From JAIPGX01 sp041650475 (lineage in GTDB: Bacteria; Babelota; Babeliae; Babelales; UASB340): DNA of 7,471 nucleotides. The stretch is from NCBI GenBank assembly GCA_041650475.1, contig JBAZLD010000028.1, forward strand, positions 1-7,471. The letters run 5' to 3'. The notes beneath the pieces are model-generated. The model saw nothing but the letters and a program-made list of their open reading frames with translations, searched no databases and was not told the origin of the DNA. Within the stretch, counting starts at the first letter, position 1; every line of letters begins with the position of its first letter. This document shows, piece after piece, positions 1 to 5,521 of this stretch. The translations under genes and the position numbers were made by a program.

Positions 1-19
1 CGTCGGTGGCGGCTGAAAG

Positions 20-40
20 GAGCAACGTAATCGGCGACAA
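20..40 (+). promoter_or_regulatory. Transposase-binding site, L1-like
   Basis: The site reads GAGCAA, three free bases, then AATCGGCGACAA. All 18 defined positions are shared with the site at 169-189. The length (about two helical turns, bipartite) suits a MuA-type two-subdomain end-binding region. It is the outermost copy, so it should be the site next to the cleaved phage end. Binding is inferred from repetition and position only. Confidence 0.6.
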
Positions 41-44
41 GTGG

Positions 45-72
45 GACTAGGCGCAGGGAGCCGCGCCTAGTC
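45..72. repeat. Perfect 10-bp inverted repeat between the first two end sites
   Basis: GACTAGGCGC at 45-54 is exactly complementary to 63-72, with an 8-base loop. No T-run follows on either strand, so it does not look like a simple intrinsic terminator. It lies in the G/C-rich spacer between the first end site (20-40) and the second (132-152). In Mu the corresponding spacer is where HU bends the DNA; a structural or protein-binding role here is only a guess. Confidence 0.55.
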
Positions 73-131
73 GTGACAAACATAAGAATATCTTACATTT
101 ATTTGATCTGGATTTTTATTTTGGGCATTTT

Positions 132-152
132 TTGTCGCAAAATAGGTTTTTC
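132..152 (-). promoter_or_regulatory. Transposase-binding site, L2-like, inverted
   Basis: Read on the minus strand this 21-mer starts GAAAAA and ends TTTTGCGACAA. It matches 13 of the 18 positions defined by the copies at 20-40 and 169-189, including the last seven bases. It is inverted relative to the other two. It is a weaker match, so the call depends on its neighbours and spacing. Confidence 0.45.
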
Positions 153-168
153 GGAAACCCTGTGGATA

Positions 169-189
169 GAGCAATAGAATCGGCGACAA
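169..189 (+). promoter_or_regulatory. Transposase-binding site, L3-like
   Basis: This copy reads GAGCAA-TAG-AATCGGCGACAA and is identical to the site at 20-40 outside the three central bases. It ends six bases before the stop codon of the leftward ORF at 195-332, so transposase bound here would sit at the 3' end of that gene. Confidence 0.6.
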
Positions 190-194
190 AATAT

Positions 195-332
195 TTAGGC
201 ATTACCTATTCCCCTGGCGAACAACTCTTTTTGACTGAGGCTTCTACCCTCTCTTAATAATAGAAGTCTTTTACCCCATTCAACATCTTTCTCTTTTTCT
301 TTAACCATCAAAACCATCATTTTTTCTTGCAT
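195..332 (-). pseudogene. Truncated leftward XRE-type HTH repressor fragment
   Basis: Read leftward from the ATG at 332-330 this encodes 45 residues ending at TAA (197-195). The C-terminal half, WGKRLLLLREGRSLSQKEL followed by FARGIGNA, has the helix 1 / helix 2 pattern of the XRE (lambda repressor-like) HTH fold, but the frame stops where the turn and recognition helix should begin. Reading on from the stop in the other frames I found no convincing rest of the domain. An upstream AAGG is only a weak ribosome site, and in-frame ATGs at 318-320 and 315-317 are alternative starts. It sits between the end sites and the control region and faces the early operon, which is where Mu carries its repressor c. 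The best reading is a decayed repressor gene. A functional half-HTH micropeptide or chance are alternatives. Confidence 0.45.
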
Positions 333-367
333 TACTTAGCCTTCTAAGTGATGCGTTTAGTTGTGCG

Positions 368-449
368 TAACCTGTGCACGGAGTATTATTAATTATGTTA
401 AATATTTAACTATACTTACCTAACAAAATTAAAAAAATTAACCTGTGCA
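368..449. promoter_or_regulatory. Operator-like array: direct repeat plus palindrome
   Basis: The 11-mer TAACCTGTGCA occurs at 368-378 and again at 439-449 in the same orientation. Between them lies GTTAAATATTTAAC (397-410), a perfect 14-bp palindrome. The first repeat continues into GTGCAC, itself palindromic. The centres are about 30 and 40 bp apart, near whole turns of the helix, so bound proteins could face the same side. The array is between the leftward ORF and the first rightward gene, where the operators of Mu-like phages lie. Which HTH protein binds which element cannot be read from the sequence. Confidence 0.5.
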
Positions 450-460
450 TCATTTTTATC

Positions 461-489
461 TTGACAACATCATTTATAAGGCGTATTTC
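461..489 (+). promoter_or_regulatory. Candidate early promoter for the rightward operon
   Basis: TTGACA at 461-466 is a perfect sigma70 -35 box. At 17 bp spacing the -10 position reads TATTTC (484-489), a poor match. The repeat at 439-449 lies just upstream, which would allow control by a bound protein. Transcription would begin about 30 bases before the ATG at 527. The weak -10 makes the exact boxes uncertain, but some promoter is needed here because no other long non-coding gap precedes the operon. Confidence 0.4.
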
Positions 490-526
490 ATTTTAAACAT
501 TAAATTGTAATAGGAGACCAAAAAAA

Positions 527-802
527 ATGAAACCACGAACGATCAACCTGGAACCATCCGGAATGAGCCCGAACGATATCCGGATCGCCATGATTCGGTC
601 TGGTGTCACCCAATCCGGCCTGGCTAGAGAGCTTGGCGTCACGAGCCAGGCTCTCTACCAGATCATCTCCGGCAGGCAGACATCGCAACGAATCAGAGAA
701 AAAATCGCGGAGCGCATCGGTATCGACATCAAGCGCATTTGGCCGGGAGACCCGATAAAGCCGGGACGGCAGACCAATCAGGTTGTCGCAAAAGTTGCGT
801 AA
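527..802 (+). CDS. Ner-like helix-turn-helix transcriptional regulator
   Basis: This 91-aa protein is the first gene of the early operon. Residues about 13-68 form a compact HTH: helix 1 SPNDIRIAMIRSG, a TQSGLARELGVTSQALYQII helix-turn-helix core, and an ending IGIDIKRIWP. The closing 'IWP' after the last helix is characteristic of Mu Ner and its relatives, small Cro-like DNA-binding proteins that turn down early transcription. The family link is from memory, not a search. AGGAG at 512-516 precedes the ATG by ten bases. The operator-like repeats at 368-449 are the natural candidate targets. The tail after residue 75 is short and basic with no recognised domain. A general XRE/YdaS-type regulator would be the alternative name. 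Confidence 0.7.
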   Translation: MKPRTINLEPSGMSPNDIRIAMIRSGVTQSGLARELGVTSQALYQIISGRQTSQRIREKIAERIGIDIKRIWPGDPIKPGRQTNQVVAKVA

Positions 803-845
803 GCGCTTAGCGGCATAATGGAACCACATATATAGGGAGTCAGAC

Positions 846-1187
846 ATGAAAGACAAAAAGAAGGTTGCGGGACTGCCGGAGCGCTTACTTTCAATAAGGT
901 TGCTTTTGCGCAAGTCACAGAGGGAGTTCGCCGCCGAGTTAAATATCGGCGAACAGGTGCTACAGGCATACGAAAGCGGAAAAACTTCCCCGGGCGCTGC
1001 CGTCATTGCCGGTCTCCACGCGATGGGAATAGACGCTAACTGGCTTGTATCGGGGAAAGGAACCATTTTTTTAACGACCATTCCTGAAACGTCCCCCATG
1101 CTCAAATACTTTTACGGGTGGTTATCTTCCATCGAGGAGCAAGCCGCCTATATGAAGACGGCTATTGATTCGTTGAATAAAAATTAA
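846..1187 (+). CDS. XRE-family HTH protein, candidate phage repressor
   Basis: This is a 113-aa protein with an N-terminal XRE (HTH_3) fold at residues about 11-65: RLLSIRLLLRKSQREFAAEL, then NIGEQVLQAYESGKTSPGAA, ending GIDANWLVSGKG, a common close of this domain in phage CI-like repressors. The remaining 45 residues (YFYGWLSSIEEQAAYMKTAI) look helical and may be a short oligomerisation tail. There is no LexA-type peptidase domain, so RecA-driven self-cleavage is not expected. AGGGAG at 833-838 precedes the ATG. It lies 43 bp after the Ner-like gene in the same direction. Since the leftward repressor ORF at 195-332 looks broken, this protein may supply the repressor role; that is inference. 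Confidence 0.65.
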   Translation: MKDKKKVAGLPERLLSIRLLLRKSQREFAAELNIGEQVLQAYESGKTSPGAAVIAGLHAMGIDANWLVSGKGTIFLTTIPETSPMLKYFYGWLSSIEEQAAYMKTAIDSLNKN

Positions 1188-1226
1188 CTTACGGCATCAT
1201 TATAAACTGTTTTTTGTGTGGATTCA

Positions 1227-1694
1227 ATGACTAAGTTCAATAAAAAAATAGACATTCGACAGGCATCCCTTTTTGACATTTTGAAAAATTATCAACAAGA
1301 AAACCAGGGCACGCGCCCGGCGGGCAGCTTCGATATTGACCGGCAATTTCGGGAGGCCATTAACCAGGCGCTAAAAGACTGCCCGCTATCGCGGTATCAG
1401 GTAGCGGCGTGGATGTCGGAACTTATCGGAACGGAAATAACCAAAACAATGTTGGATAGTTGGACTTGCGGTGTAAAAGACGGGCACCGCTTCCCGGCTA
1501 TTTTTTTGCCGGCATTTTGCGAAACAACCGGCGGCAGCGAGCCGCTAAATCTTCTGGGGAAACTGGTCGGCGTCTTTGTCATGCCGGGGCCGGAGGCGCT
1601 GCGGGCGGAGATACAGCGGATAGAGGAAGATATTAATAAAAAACAGAACGAAAAACGCAAACGAATGATGTTTTTGAAAGAGATGGAGGGCTAA
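1227..1694 (+). CDS. Conserved Mu-like phage early protein, function unknown
   Basis: This encodes 155 aa from the ATG at 1227; an in-frame GTG at 1218 would add three residues. Neither start has a strong ribosome site, so the choice is uncertain. I recognise the layout from early regions of Mu-like phages, from memory: an N-terminal SLFDILK segment, a central SFDIDRQFREAINQALKDCP / LSRYQVAAWMSEL / EITKTMLDSWT region that looks HTH-like, then GHRFPAIFLPAFCETTGG, and a C-terminal charged helix (about 120-155, EALRAEIQRIEEDINKKQNE) likely to be a coiled coil. The middle resembles a DNA-binding HTH. The gene lies between the HTH regulators and the transposase, which suits a regulator or accessory transposition protein, but no function is established here. 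Confidence 0.6.
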   Translation: MTKFNKKIDIRQASLFDILKNYQQENQGTRPAGSFDIDRQFREAINQALKDCPLSRYQVAAWMSELIGTEITKTMLDSWTCGVKDGHRFPAIFLPAFCETTGGSEPLNLLGKLVGVFVMPGPEALRAEIQRIEEDINKKQNEKRKRMMFLKEMEG

Positions 1695-1696
1695 AA

Positions 1697-1837
1697 ATGG
1701 CAAAAATAGCGGAGAGAACCGCGAGTATATCCTGCCGAATATTGGATAGTCGCGGGCTGAAATGGGCAATCTGGGCGGTACTGGTTTTTTCCATGATTTA
1801 TTTTGGCCGGGTAATTTTTATCATCATTAATAGATAG
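1697..1837 (+). CDS. Small single-span membrane protein
   Basis: This 46-aa ORF begins two bases after the preceding stop (TAA at 1692-1694). GGAGG at 1685-1689, inside the end of the upstream gene, gives a proper ribosome site. The N-terminal 22 residues are polar and basic (MAKIAERTAS...), followed by a hydrophobic stretch of about 22 residues, WAIWAVLVFSMIYFGRVIFI and on, then a short basic end. This is one transmembrane helix with no cleavage site, probably N-terminus in by the positive-inside rule. The tight junctions on both sides (the A gene starts 15 bases later) support it as a real cistron. I do not recognise a family. It could be a membrane accessory such as a superinfection-exclusion peptide, but nothing in the sequence shows that. 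Confidence 0.5.
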   Translation: MAKIAERTASISCRILDSRGLKWAIWAVLVFSMIYFGRVIFIIINR

Positions 1838-1852
1838 GAGCCGCGGCAAAAA

Positions 1853-4147
1853 ATGAGTATCCAAACGGCTAATACCCTTAAGGAAGTATCGGAAATGACG
1901 GGATTGCACATAACAACCCTATCCCGTCTCGTCAAGCAGCAGAATATCCCCTATCGGCTCGTCAAAGGAAAAGGCGGAGAACATATCGAGGTTAACCTGC
2001 AAGATTGGCCTTCTAATATTCAGGAGCGCATACTATTATATATAGAAGGGAAGGAAGGCGAGAACACACCTGCTGCCATCGCCCAAACGATGGTGATGTT
2101 GCCAGCGTTAAAACCGGCGCTGGCGTTAAAAGCCATTAAATCCATCGGATTTGACGAATTCCCGGAAAACAGCCTTGTAGAAACGGCCAGACCCAGAACA
2201 CGCGAGGAAATGATTAAATATTACGATCAGGCCGGTCCGGAGTTTGCTGTTATGATGAAACCAAGAGTGCAGAAAATCGTGCGGATAATTGAAAAGGCGA
2301 TGGCGCCACCGCGAGGTTGGGGGAAAAGGGCGTGGATTGAAGCCGTTGCCGAGGAAAACAAAATAGCCTGGCAGAGTCTCTATCGTTATATAAAAAGGTA
2401 TGAGGAAAAAGGCATTGTCGGGTTGGCGCACACTAAATCATATCAAAATCAATCACGTAAATGGACACCGGAGGCGGTGGATCATTGGTTTGGCCTCTGT
2501 TTCAAGCGGGACCACCGGAAAATTGACAGAAAATACCTATATAAGATACTGGTGGTCGAAGCACAAAAGCGGGGCTGGACCATCGGCGGCGAGGGCTCGG
2601 CTTATCAGAAATACCGGTCATACAAAAAGCGTTACCTTCTGGAAGCCTACCAGCGCGGCGGGATGCACGCCCTGGACAATGCGCTGCCTCCTATTTTGCG
2701 TAACTACAGCGACCTGGCGCCATTTGAATGTCTGGTGGGAGACCAGCACCGTAAAAACCGCTGGGTTGTGGATGATCTGACGGGTGATGTCATCCGCATT
2801 GAAGCATATGTCTGGCAGGACTTGCGCACACGGGTCATTTACGGCGGCGCTTGCGCCAGGCATTACAGCGCCTATCTGATGGGGCTGGCCTTAAGGATGG
2901 GATTGCGCACCTTCGGCACCTTCAGCACCGTTTATACCGACAACGGTCAACCGGAGAAATCTCTCTATTTTAACGGCATCTTATCTAATATCCGCTCCTA
3001 CGACATGGATTGGCGGCAAACAATTAACATCCCCACAAATACGCTGGATGTGGATGCGGAAGAAGTCTATCCGGCCACAGAAGACCCCCAACTTCATCGT
3101 CTGGCCATTGTCCAGAACGCTAAAGCCAAAATGATTGAAGGCACATGGAGAGTTCTGGAAAACATTATGACATCCGTGATGTTGCTGCCCGGTGATACCA
3201 AGCGGCTTGGCGATGATATCCATCATCAGGACATCGACCAGGAGGAACTGAAACGCCTGCGCGACGCAGGAAAACTGCCGCTCATGTCCCAGTACATCAT
3301 CGCGTTTTATCGGTCGATTGATTACTACAATAAAGAAAAACCGCATCGCGGCGTCCGCAAGGAATGGCGACGCAACTTTTTGCCCGCATCGGGCGGATTC
3401 ACGCCTTTCGACTGCCTGCGGGCCTGTTATGAAGCGGACGGATGGCGGCCTAAATGCCTGTCCGACCGGGCCATTGACCTTTTGTTTATGATGGAAGAAA
3501 CACGCATTGTCAACCGCGGCCACATACAGGCTTTCAATGATACTTATGTCCATGACGCCCTGCTTGATCTGCACGGAGAGCAAATTCAGATCCGTTACGA
3601 TCTGGTGGACTATGAAAACCTGCTGGTATTTCACCAGGGGCAATATATCGGCACCGCCACCCCGATTGAATACTCATCCATGAAAGATCAAGACCTTACC
3701 CGGCGCAAGATCATGGCAAAGAGGAGTAAAGCGAAAGAAATTTATGAACTTTACGCACGGCTCACCCGTCCTATCGAGGATATGCGCACCTATGGATCAC
3801 AGGAACAAATCGAGCAAGTGGCAGCGCTGGTGGAGGACGCCAAAGAGCGCAAAAAACTGGAACGAATAGAGCAGAAACGGGAAATAACACAGGCGGAACT
3901 GGAAGCGCATATCACCAAAATGGAGCAAGGTTTTCCGCTGCCGGCAAAAACACCCCGGCCCATACCAGGCCGGCCGGATTATTTCCTGACTGCCGAGGAT
4001 CATTGGGGCTGGATCGTCAGCTATCTGAAGGCGGGCGGAGAACTGGGCGAAGAAGACGAGGCGTTTAAAATTGAGCATTTGGGCAAAATGAATCAGGGCC
4101 AGCGGGAGTATTACGGGTTCGTTATGAACGAATACCAGGGAGGCTGA
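1853..4147 (+). CDS. MuA-type DDE transposase
   Basis: This 764-aa protein is the phage transposase/integrase: it binds the phage ends, nicks them and joins them to target DNA. Residues 1-65 form a winged-helix domain like the MuA operator/enhancer-binding domain (TLKEVSEMTGLHITTLSRLV, then a VKGKGGEHIEV wing). Residues about 110-280 are helical and HTH-rich (WIEAVAEENKIAWQSLYRYI), corresponding to the end-binding subdomains. The RNase H-fold core follows with D297 (GDQH), D363 (YTDNG) and E429 (KMIEGTWRVLE), a complete DDE triad. A small beta-barrel follows at about 555-610 (YENLLVFHQGQYIGT). The charged helical C-terminus (615-764) would be where MuA contacts B and ClpX. It is about 100 residues longer than my recollection of MuA (663 aa). 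AGGAG at 1836-1840 precedes the ATG with 12 bases between. Confidence 0.93.
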   Translation: MSIQTANTLKEVSEMTGLHITTLSRLVKQQNIPYRLVKGKGGEHIEVNLQDWPSNIQERILLYIEGKEGENTPAAIAQTMVMLPALKPALALKAIKSIGFDEFPENSLVETARPRTREEMIKYYDQAGPEFAVMMKPRVQKIVRIIEKAMAPPRGWGKRAWIEAVAEENKIAWQSLYRYIKRYEEKGIVGLAHTKSYQNQSRKWTPEAVDHWFGLCFKRDHRKIDRKYLYKILVVEAQKRGWTIGGEGSAYQKYRSYKKRYLLEAYQRGGMHALDNALPPILRNYSDLAPFECLVGDQHRKNRWVVDDLTGDVIRIEAYVWQDLRTRVIYGGACARHYSAYLMGLALRMGLRTFGTFSTVYTDNGQPEKSLYFNGILSNIRSYDMDWRQTINIPTNTLDVDAEEVYPATEDPQLHRLAIVQNAKAKMIEGTWRVLENIMTSVMLLPGDTKRLGDDIHHQDIDQEELKRLRDAGKLPLMSQYIIAFYRSIDYYNKEKPHRGVRKEWRRNFLPASGGFTPFDCLRACYEADGWRPKCLSDRAIDLLFMMEETRIVNRGHIQAFNDTYVHDALLDLHGEQIQIRYDLVDYENLLVFHQGQYIGTATPIEYSSMKDQDLTRRKIMAKRSKAKEIYELYARLTRPIEDMRTYGSQEQIEQVAALVEDAKERKKLERIEQKREITQAELEAHITKMEQGFPLPAKTPRPIPGRPDYFLTAEDHWGWIVSYLKAGGELGEEDEAFKIEHLGKMNQGQREYYGFVMNEYQGG

Positions 4148-4151
4148 AGCT

Positions 4152-4322
4152 ATGCTGACACCACAATCACCTTTATATTATCATCCGATACCGGCCGCAC
4201 AGACCGGATATTGCGGTGGATATATCCAACGATTGTGCGGGCGGACAAAGGGAGCCCTGAAAACGGTCACATCTATAAAACAACCACGGGAGGATTTGAA
4301 GAATGAAAAACGAGTTTATTGA
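4152..4322 (+). CDS. Possible small ORF between the A and B genes
   Basis: This ORF of 56 codons starts four bases after the transposase stop and runs 20 bases into the B gene in another frame. GGGAGGC at 4139-4145 is a good ribosome site for its ATG. The product is basic at its C-terminal half and has two cysteines in a YCGGYIQRLCGRTKGALKT stretch; I recognise no domain. It fills nearly all of the 155-base gap between A and B, and its stop could couple translation to B, whose own ribosome site (GGGAGG, 4288-4293) lies inside it. An imperfectly kept leader or chance are possible. A 12-bp palindrome, TGGATATATCCA, lies within it at 4217-4228. Confidence 0.35.
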   Translation: MLTPQSPLYYHPIPAAQTGYCGGYIQRLCGRTKGALKTVTSIKQPREDLKNEKRVY

Positions 4323-5019
4323 CACGGAAAACACGATTAAATTCAACAGTATTTGCGCTGAACTGGAAGATGCATTGTCGCTGATTGGGCCATCTCTGGC
4401 AATGATTACAGGCGCGGCCGGCCGGGGCAAAACCGAGGCGGCCAAACACTATGCCGTGAATTCCAGCGCCGTTTATATCCCGCCGATGAACGTGCGCAGC
4501 CCGACCATGCTGTTACAGGAAATCACCTTTGAACTGGCGGGACTGCGGCCCGCTCGCAAAAATCTTTGTCTCGCGATCATCGGCGACGAAATGTCCAAAA
4601 ATAGGCGGCTAATCATGATTGATGAAGCCGATTTAATCGAGATGCGCTGCCTGGAAATGCTCCGCAACATCAATGAAGATTATTCCTGTCCGATTATGCT
4701 GATCGGCGAAGACAGCCTGAAAGGACGGATATATTCCAGACCGCGCATTAAGGATAGAACCCGATGCAGCATGGAGTTTATGCCGCCGTCTCTGGAAAAC
4801 GTCGCCTTTTACTTCAAGCGTAATTTTTCATTAACCTTAAACAAGGATGTGTGCGCCGCCATCCATAAACATGGCAAAGGGACGTTTCGCCGGGTGGTAA
4901 AATTCGCCGTGTACGTCGAGCAGGCCATGCAGGCCAGCAACGTGAAAGACATCTCACCGGAACTGGCGCAGATGGTGATCAACAAAATTGATGAGGCGGA
5001 AAAAAAGAATGGACGATAA
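4303..5019 (+). CDS. MuB-type AAA+ ATPase, target-DNA activator
   Basis: This 238-aa protein is the partner of the A transposase: MuB family ATPases form ATP-dependent filaments on target DNA, stimulate the transposase and confer target immunity. Walker A is GAAGRGKT (residues 37-44, K43 and T44). Walker B is LIMIDEAD (103-110, D107 and E108). A sensor-1-like strand IMLIGED is at 131-137, and arginines at 147, 149 and 152 are candidates for the arginine finger. The C-terminal 70 residues are helical and basic, as in the MuB DNA-binding end. MuB itself is about 312 residues with an N-terminal HTH domain before the ATPase; here Walker A starts at residue 37, so that domain is missing and the protein is closer in size to compact TnsC/TniB/IstB-like ATPases. 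The ribosome site is GGGAGG at 4288-4293. Confidence 0.88.
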   Translation: MKNEFIDTENTIKFNSICAELEDALSLIGPSLAMITGAAGRGKTEAAKHYAVNSSAVYIPPMNVRSPTMLLQEITFELAGLRPARKNLCLAIIGDEMSKNRRLIMIDEADLIEMRCLEMLRNINEDYSCPIMLIGEDSLKGRIYSRPRIKDRTRCSMEFMPPSLENVAFYFKRNFSLTLNKDVCAAIHKHGKGTFRRVVKFAVYVEQAMQASNVKDISPELAQMVINKIDEAEKKNGR

Positions 5020-5521
5020 AAAAAACATGAAGGGCATACCCAAAACCGGGCTGGCGGCGGCGATCCGCGACTGGATGCAGAGCCGCACGGGGACAAAAGC
5101 GCAGCGGCGGTTTACCGTCACGCAGATCTGCGAGGCGCTTTGCGTCATGACTGCCAGGCAACATCAGCAAGTGGCCAATGCCCTGAGTGATTTTCAGGAT
5201 CGCGGGGAAGTGGAAAGTTTCACAGATAAACATAATCGGCGACAATATCTCTATGTGCAGGACTGGGGGAAAGCTCTCCGGGGGCATCTTAACCGCAAGA
5301 TTTATAAGGCCATGTACGTGTCGTATCAGTTTGCCGTCACTGATTTGCAACGGCTAACCGGGCTGCAGGACAGGTGCTGGCTGGACAAGCTGGTTCGGCA
5401 GTTAAAAGCGGACGGATACATTCAGCAGAGCAGCCGTCGCCTGTGCGCGCATGGTTCCGGCGCCGAGGCGGTTTATCATATCGTCAACCGCGACAAATTT
5501 AAACTGGAGGTGATGAGATGA
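5009..5521 (+). CDS. Protein with two winged-helix-like units, early operon
   Basis: This 170-aa basic protein starts inside the last codons of the B gene (11-base overlap) and ends by ATGA overlap with the GemA gene, so it is embedded in the operon. The ATG at 5009 is chosen over 4988 because GAGGCGGA at 4993-5000 is a possible ribosome site for it and the longer start would cut far into B. Residues 32-85 (FTVTQICEALCVMTARQHQQ, VANALSDFQDRGEVES, YLYVQDW) and 96-162 (FAVTDLQRLTG, LDKLVRQLKADGYIQQ, AVYHIVNRD) each follow a helix-helix-recognition helix-wing pattern, suggesting tandem winged helices. This would be DNA-binding, but no named family is recognised. Its codons 73-79 contain a transposase-type site (5225-5245). 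Confidence 0.7.
   Translation: MDDKKNMKGIPKTGLAAAIRDWMQSRTGTKAQRRFTVTQICEALCVMTARQHQQVANALSDFQDRGEVESFTDKHNRRQYLYVQDWGKALRGHLNRKIYKAMYVSYQFAVTDLQRLTGLQDRCWLDKLVRQLKADGYIQQSSRRLCAHGSGAEAVYHIVNRDKFKLEVMR
5225..5245 (+). promoter_or_regulatory. Internal copy of the transposase end site
   Basis: This 21-mer reads GATAAA, three bases, then AATCGGCGACAA. It matches 16 of the 18 positions shared by the end sites at 20-40 and 169-189, including all 12 of the second half. It lies inside the coding sequence after the B gene (codons DKHNRRQ), about 5 kb inside the element and in the same orientation as the outermost site. Binding is inferred from the match. Confidence 0.5.

Larger units (their letters stand above)
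14..190. other. Probable left end of the Mu-like phage (attL)
   Basis: This stretch holds three copies of a 21-bp bipartite site at 20-40, 132-152 (inverted) and 169-189, upstream of an early operon that encodes MuA- and MuB-type proteins. The first site is separated from the other two by a long spacer, which resembles, from memory, the L1 / L2-L3 arrangement of the Mu left end. Mu-family ends start with 5'-TG about five bases outside the first site. The TG at 14-15 fits, which would make bases 9-13 (GCGGC) the flanking target duplication. The exact terminus is inference: no host/phage junction can be proven here, and the end could lie a few bases away or before base 1. Confidence 0.45.

Noticed and set aside
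1..48. Tail of a host gene ending at TAA (28-30) or TAG (48-50)
   Set aside because: Two frames are open from the window edge but too short to judge, and the stretch overlaps a confident end site.
71..80. TCGTGACAAA as an additional transposase end site
   Set aside because: It shares only the GACAA end; over the full 21 bp it matches about 8 of 18 defined positions and overlaps the hairpin at 45-72.
783..803. Inverted GCGACAA at the end of the first HTH gene as an end site
   Set aside because: Only the last seven bases and one other position match the 21-bp site; this is expected by chance.
500..1105. 201-codon leftward frame across the two HTH genes
   Set aside because: It is antisense to two well-supported HTH genes with good ribosome sites, and its translation has no recognisable domain.
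2981..3643. 220-codon leftward frame inside the transposase gene
   Set aside because: It is antisense to the catalytic and barrel regions of A, with no ribosome site or domain.
5476..5496. CCGCGACAA near the end of the double winged-helix gene as a second internal end site
   Set aside because: About 10 of 18 positions match and the first half is absent, unlike the copy at 5225-5245.
4988..5521. Longer start for the gene after B
   Set aside because: The ATG at 4988 would deepen the overlap with B and has no better ribosome site; the ATG at 5009 is preferred.
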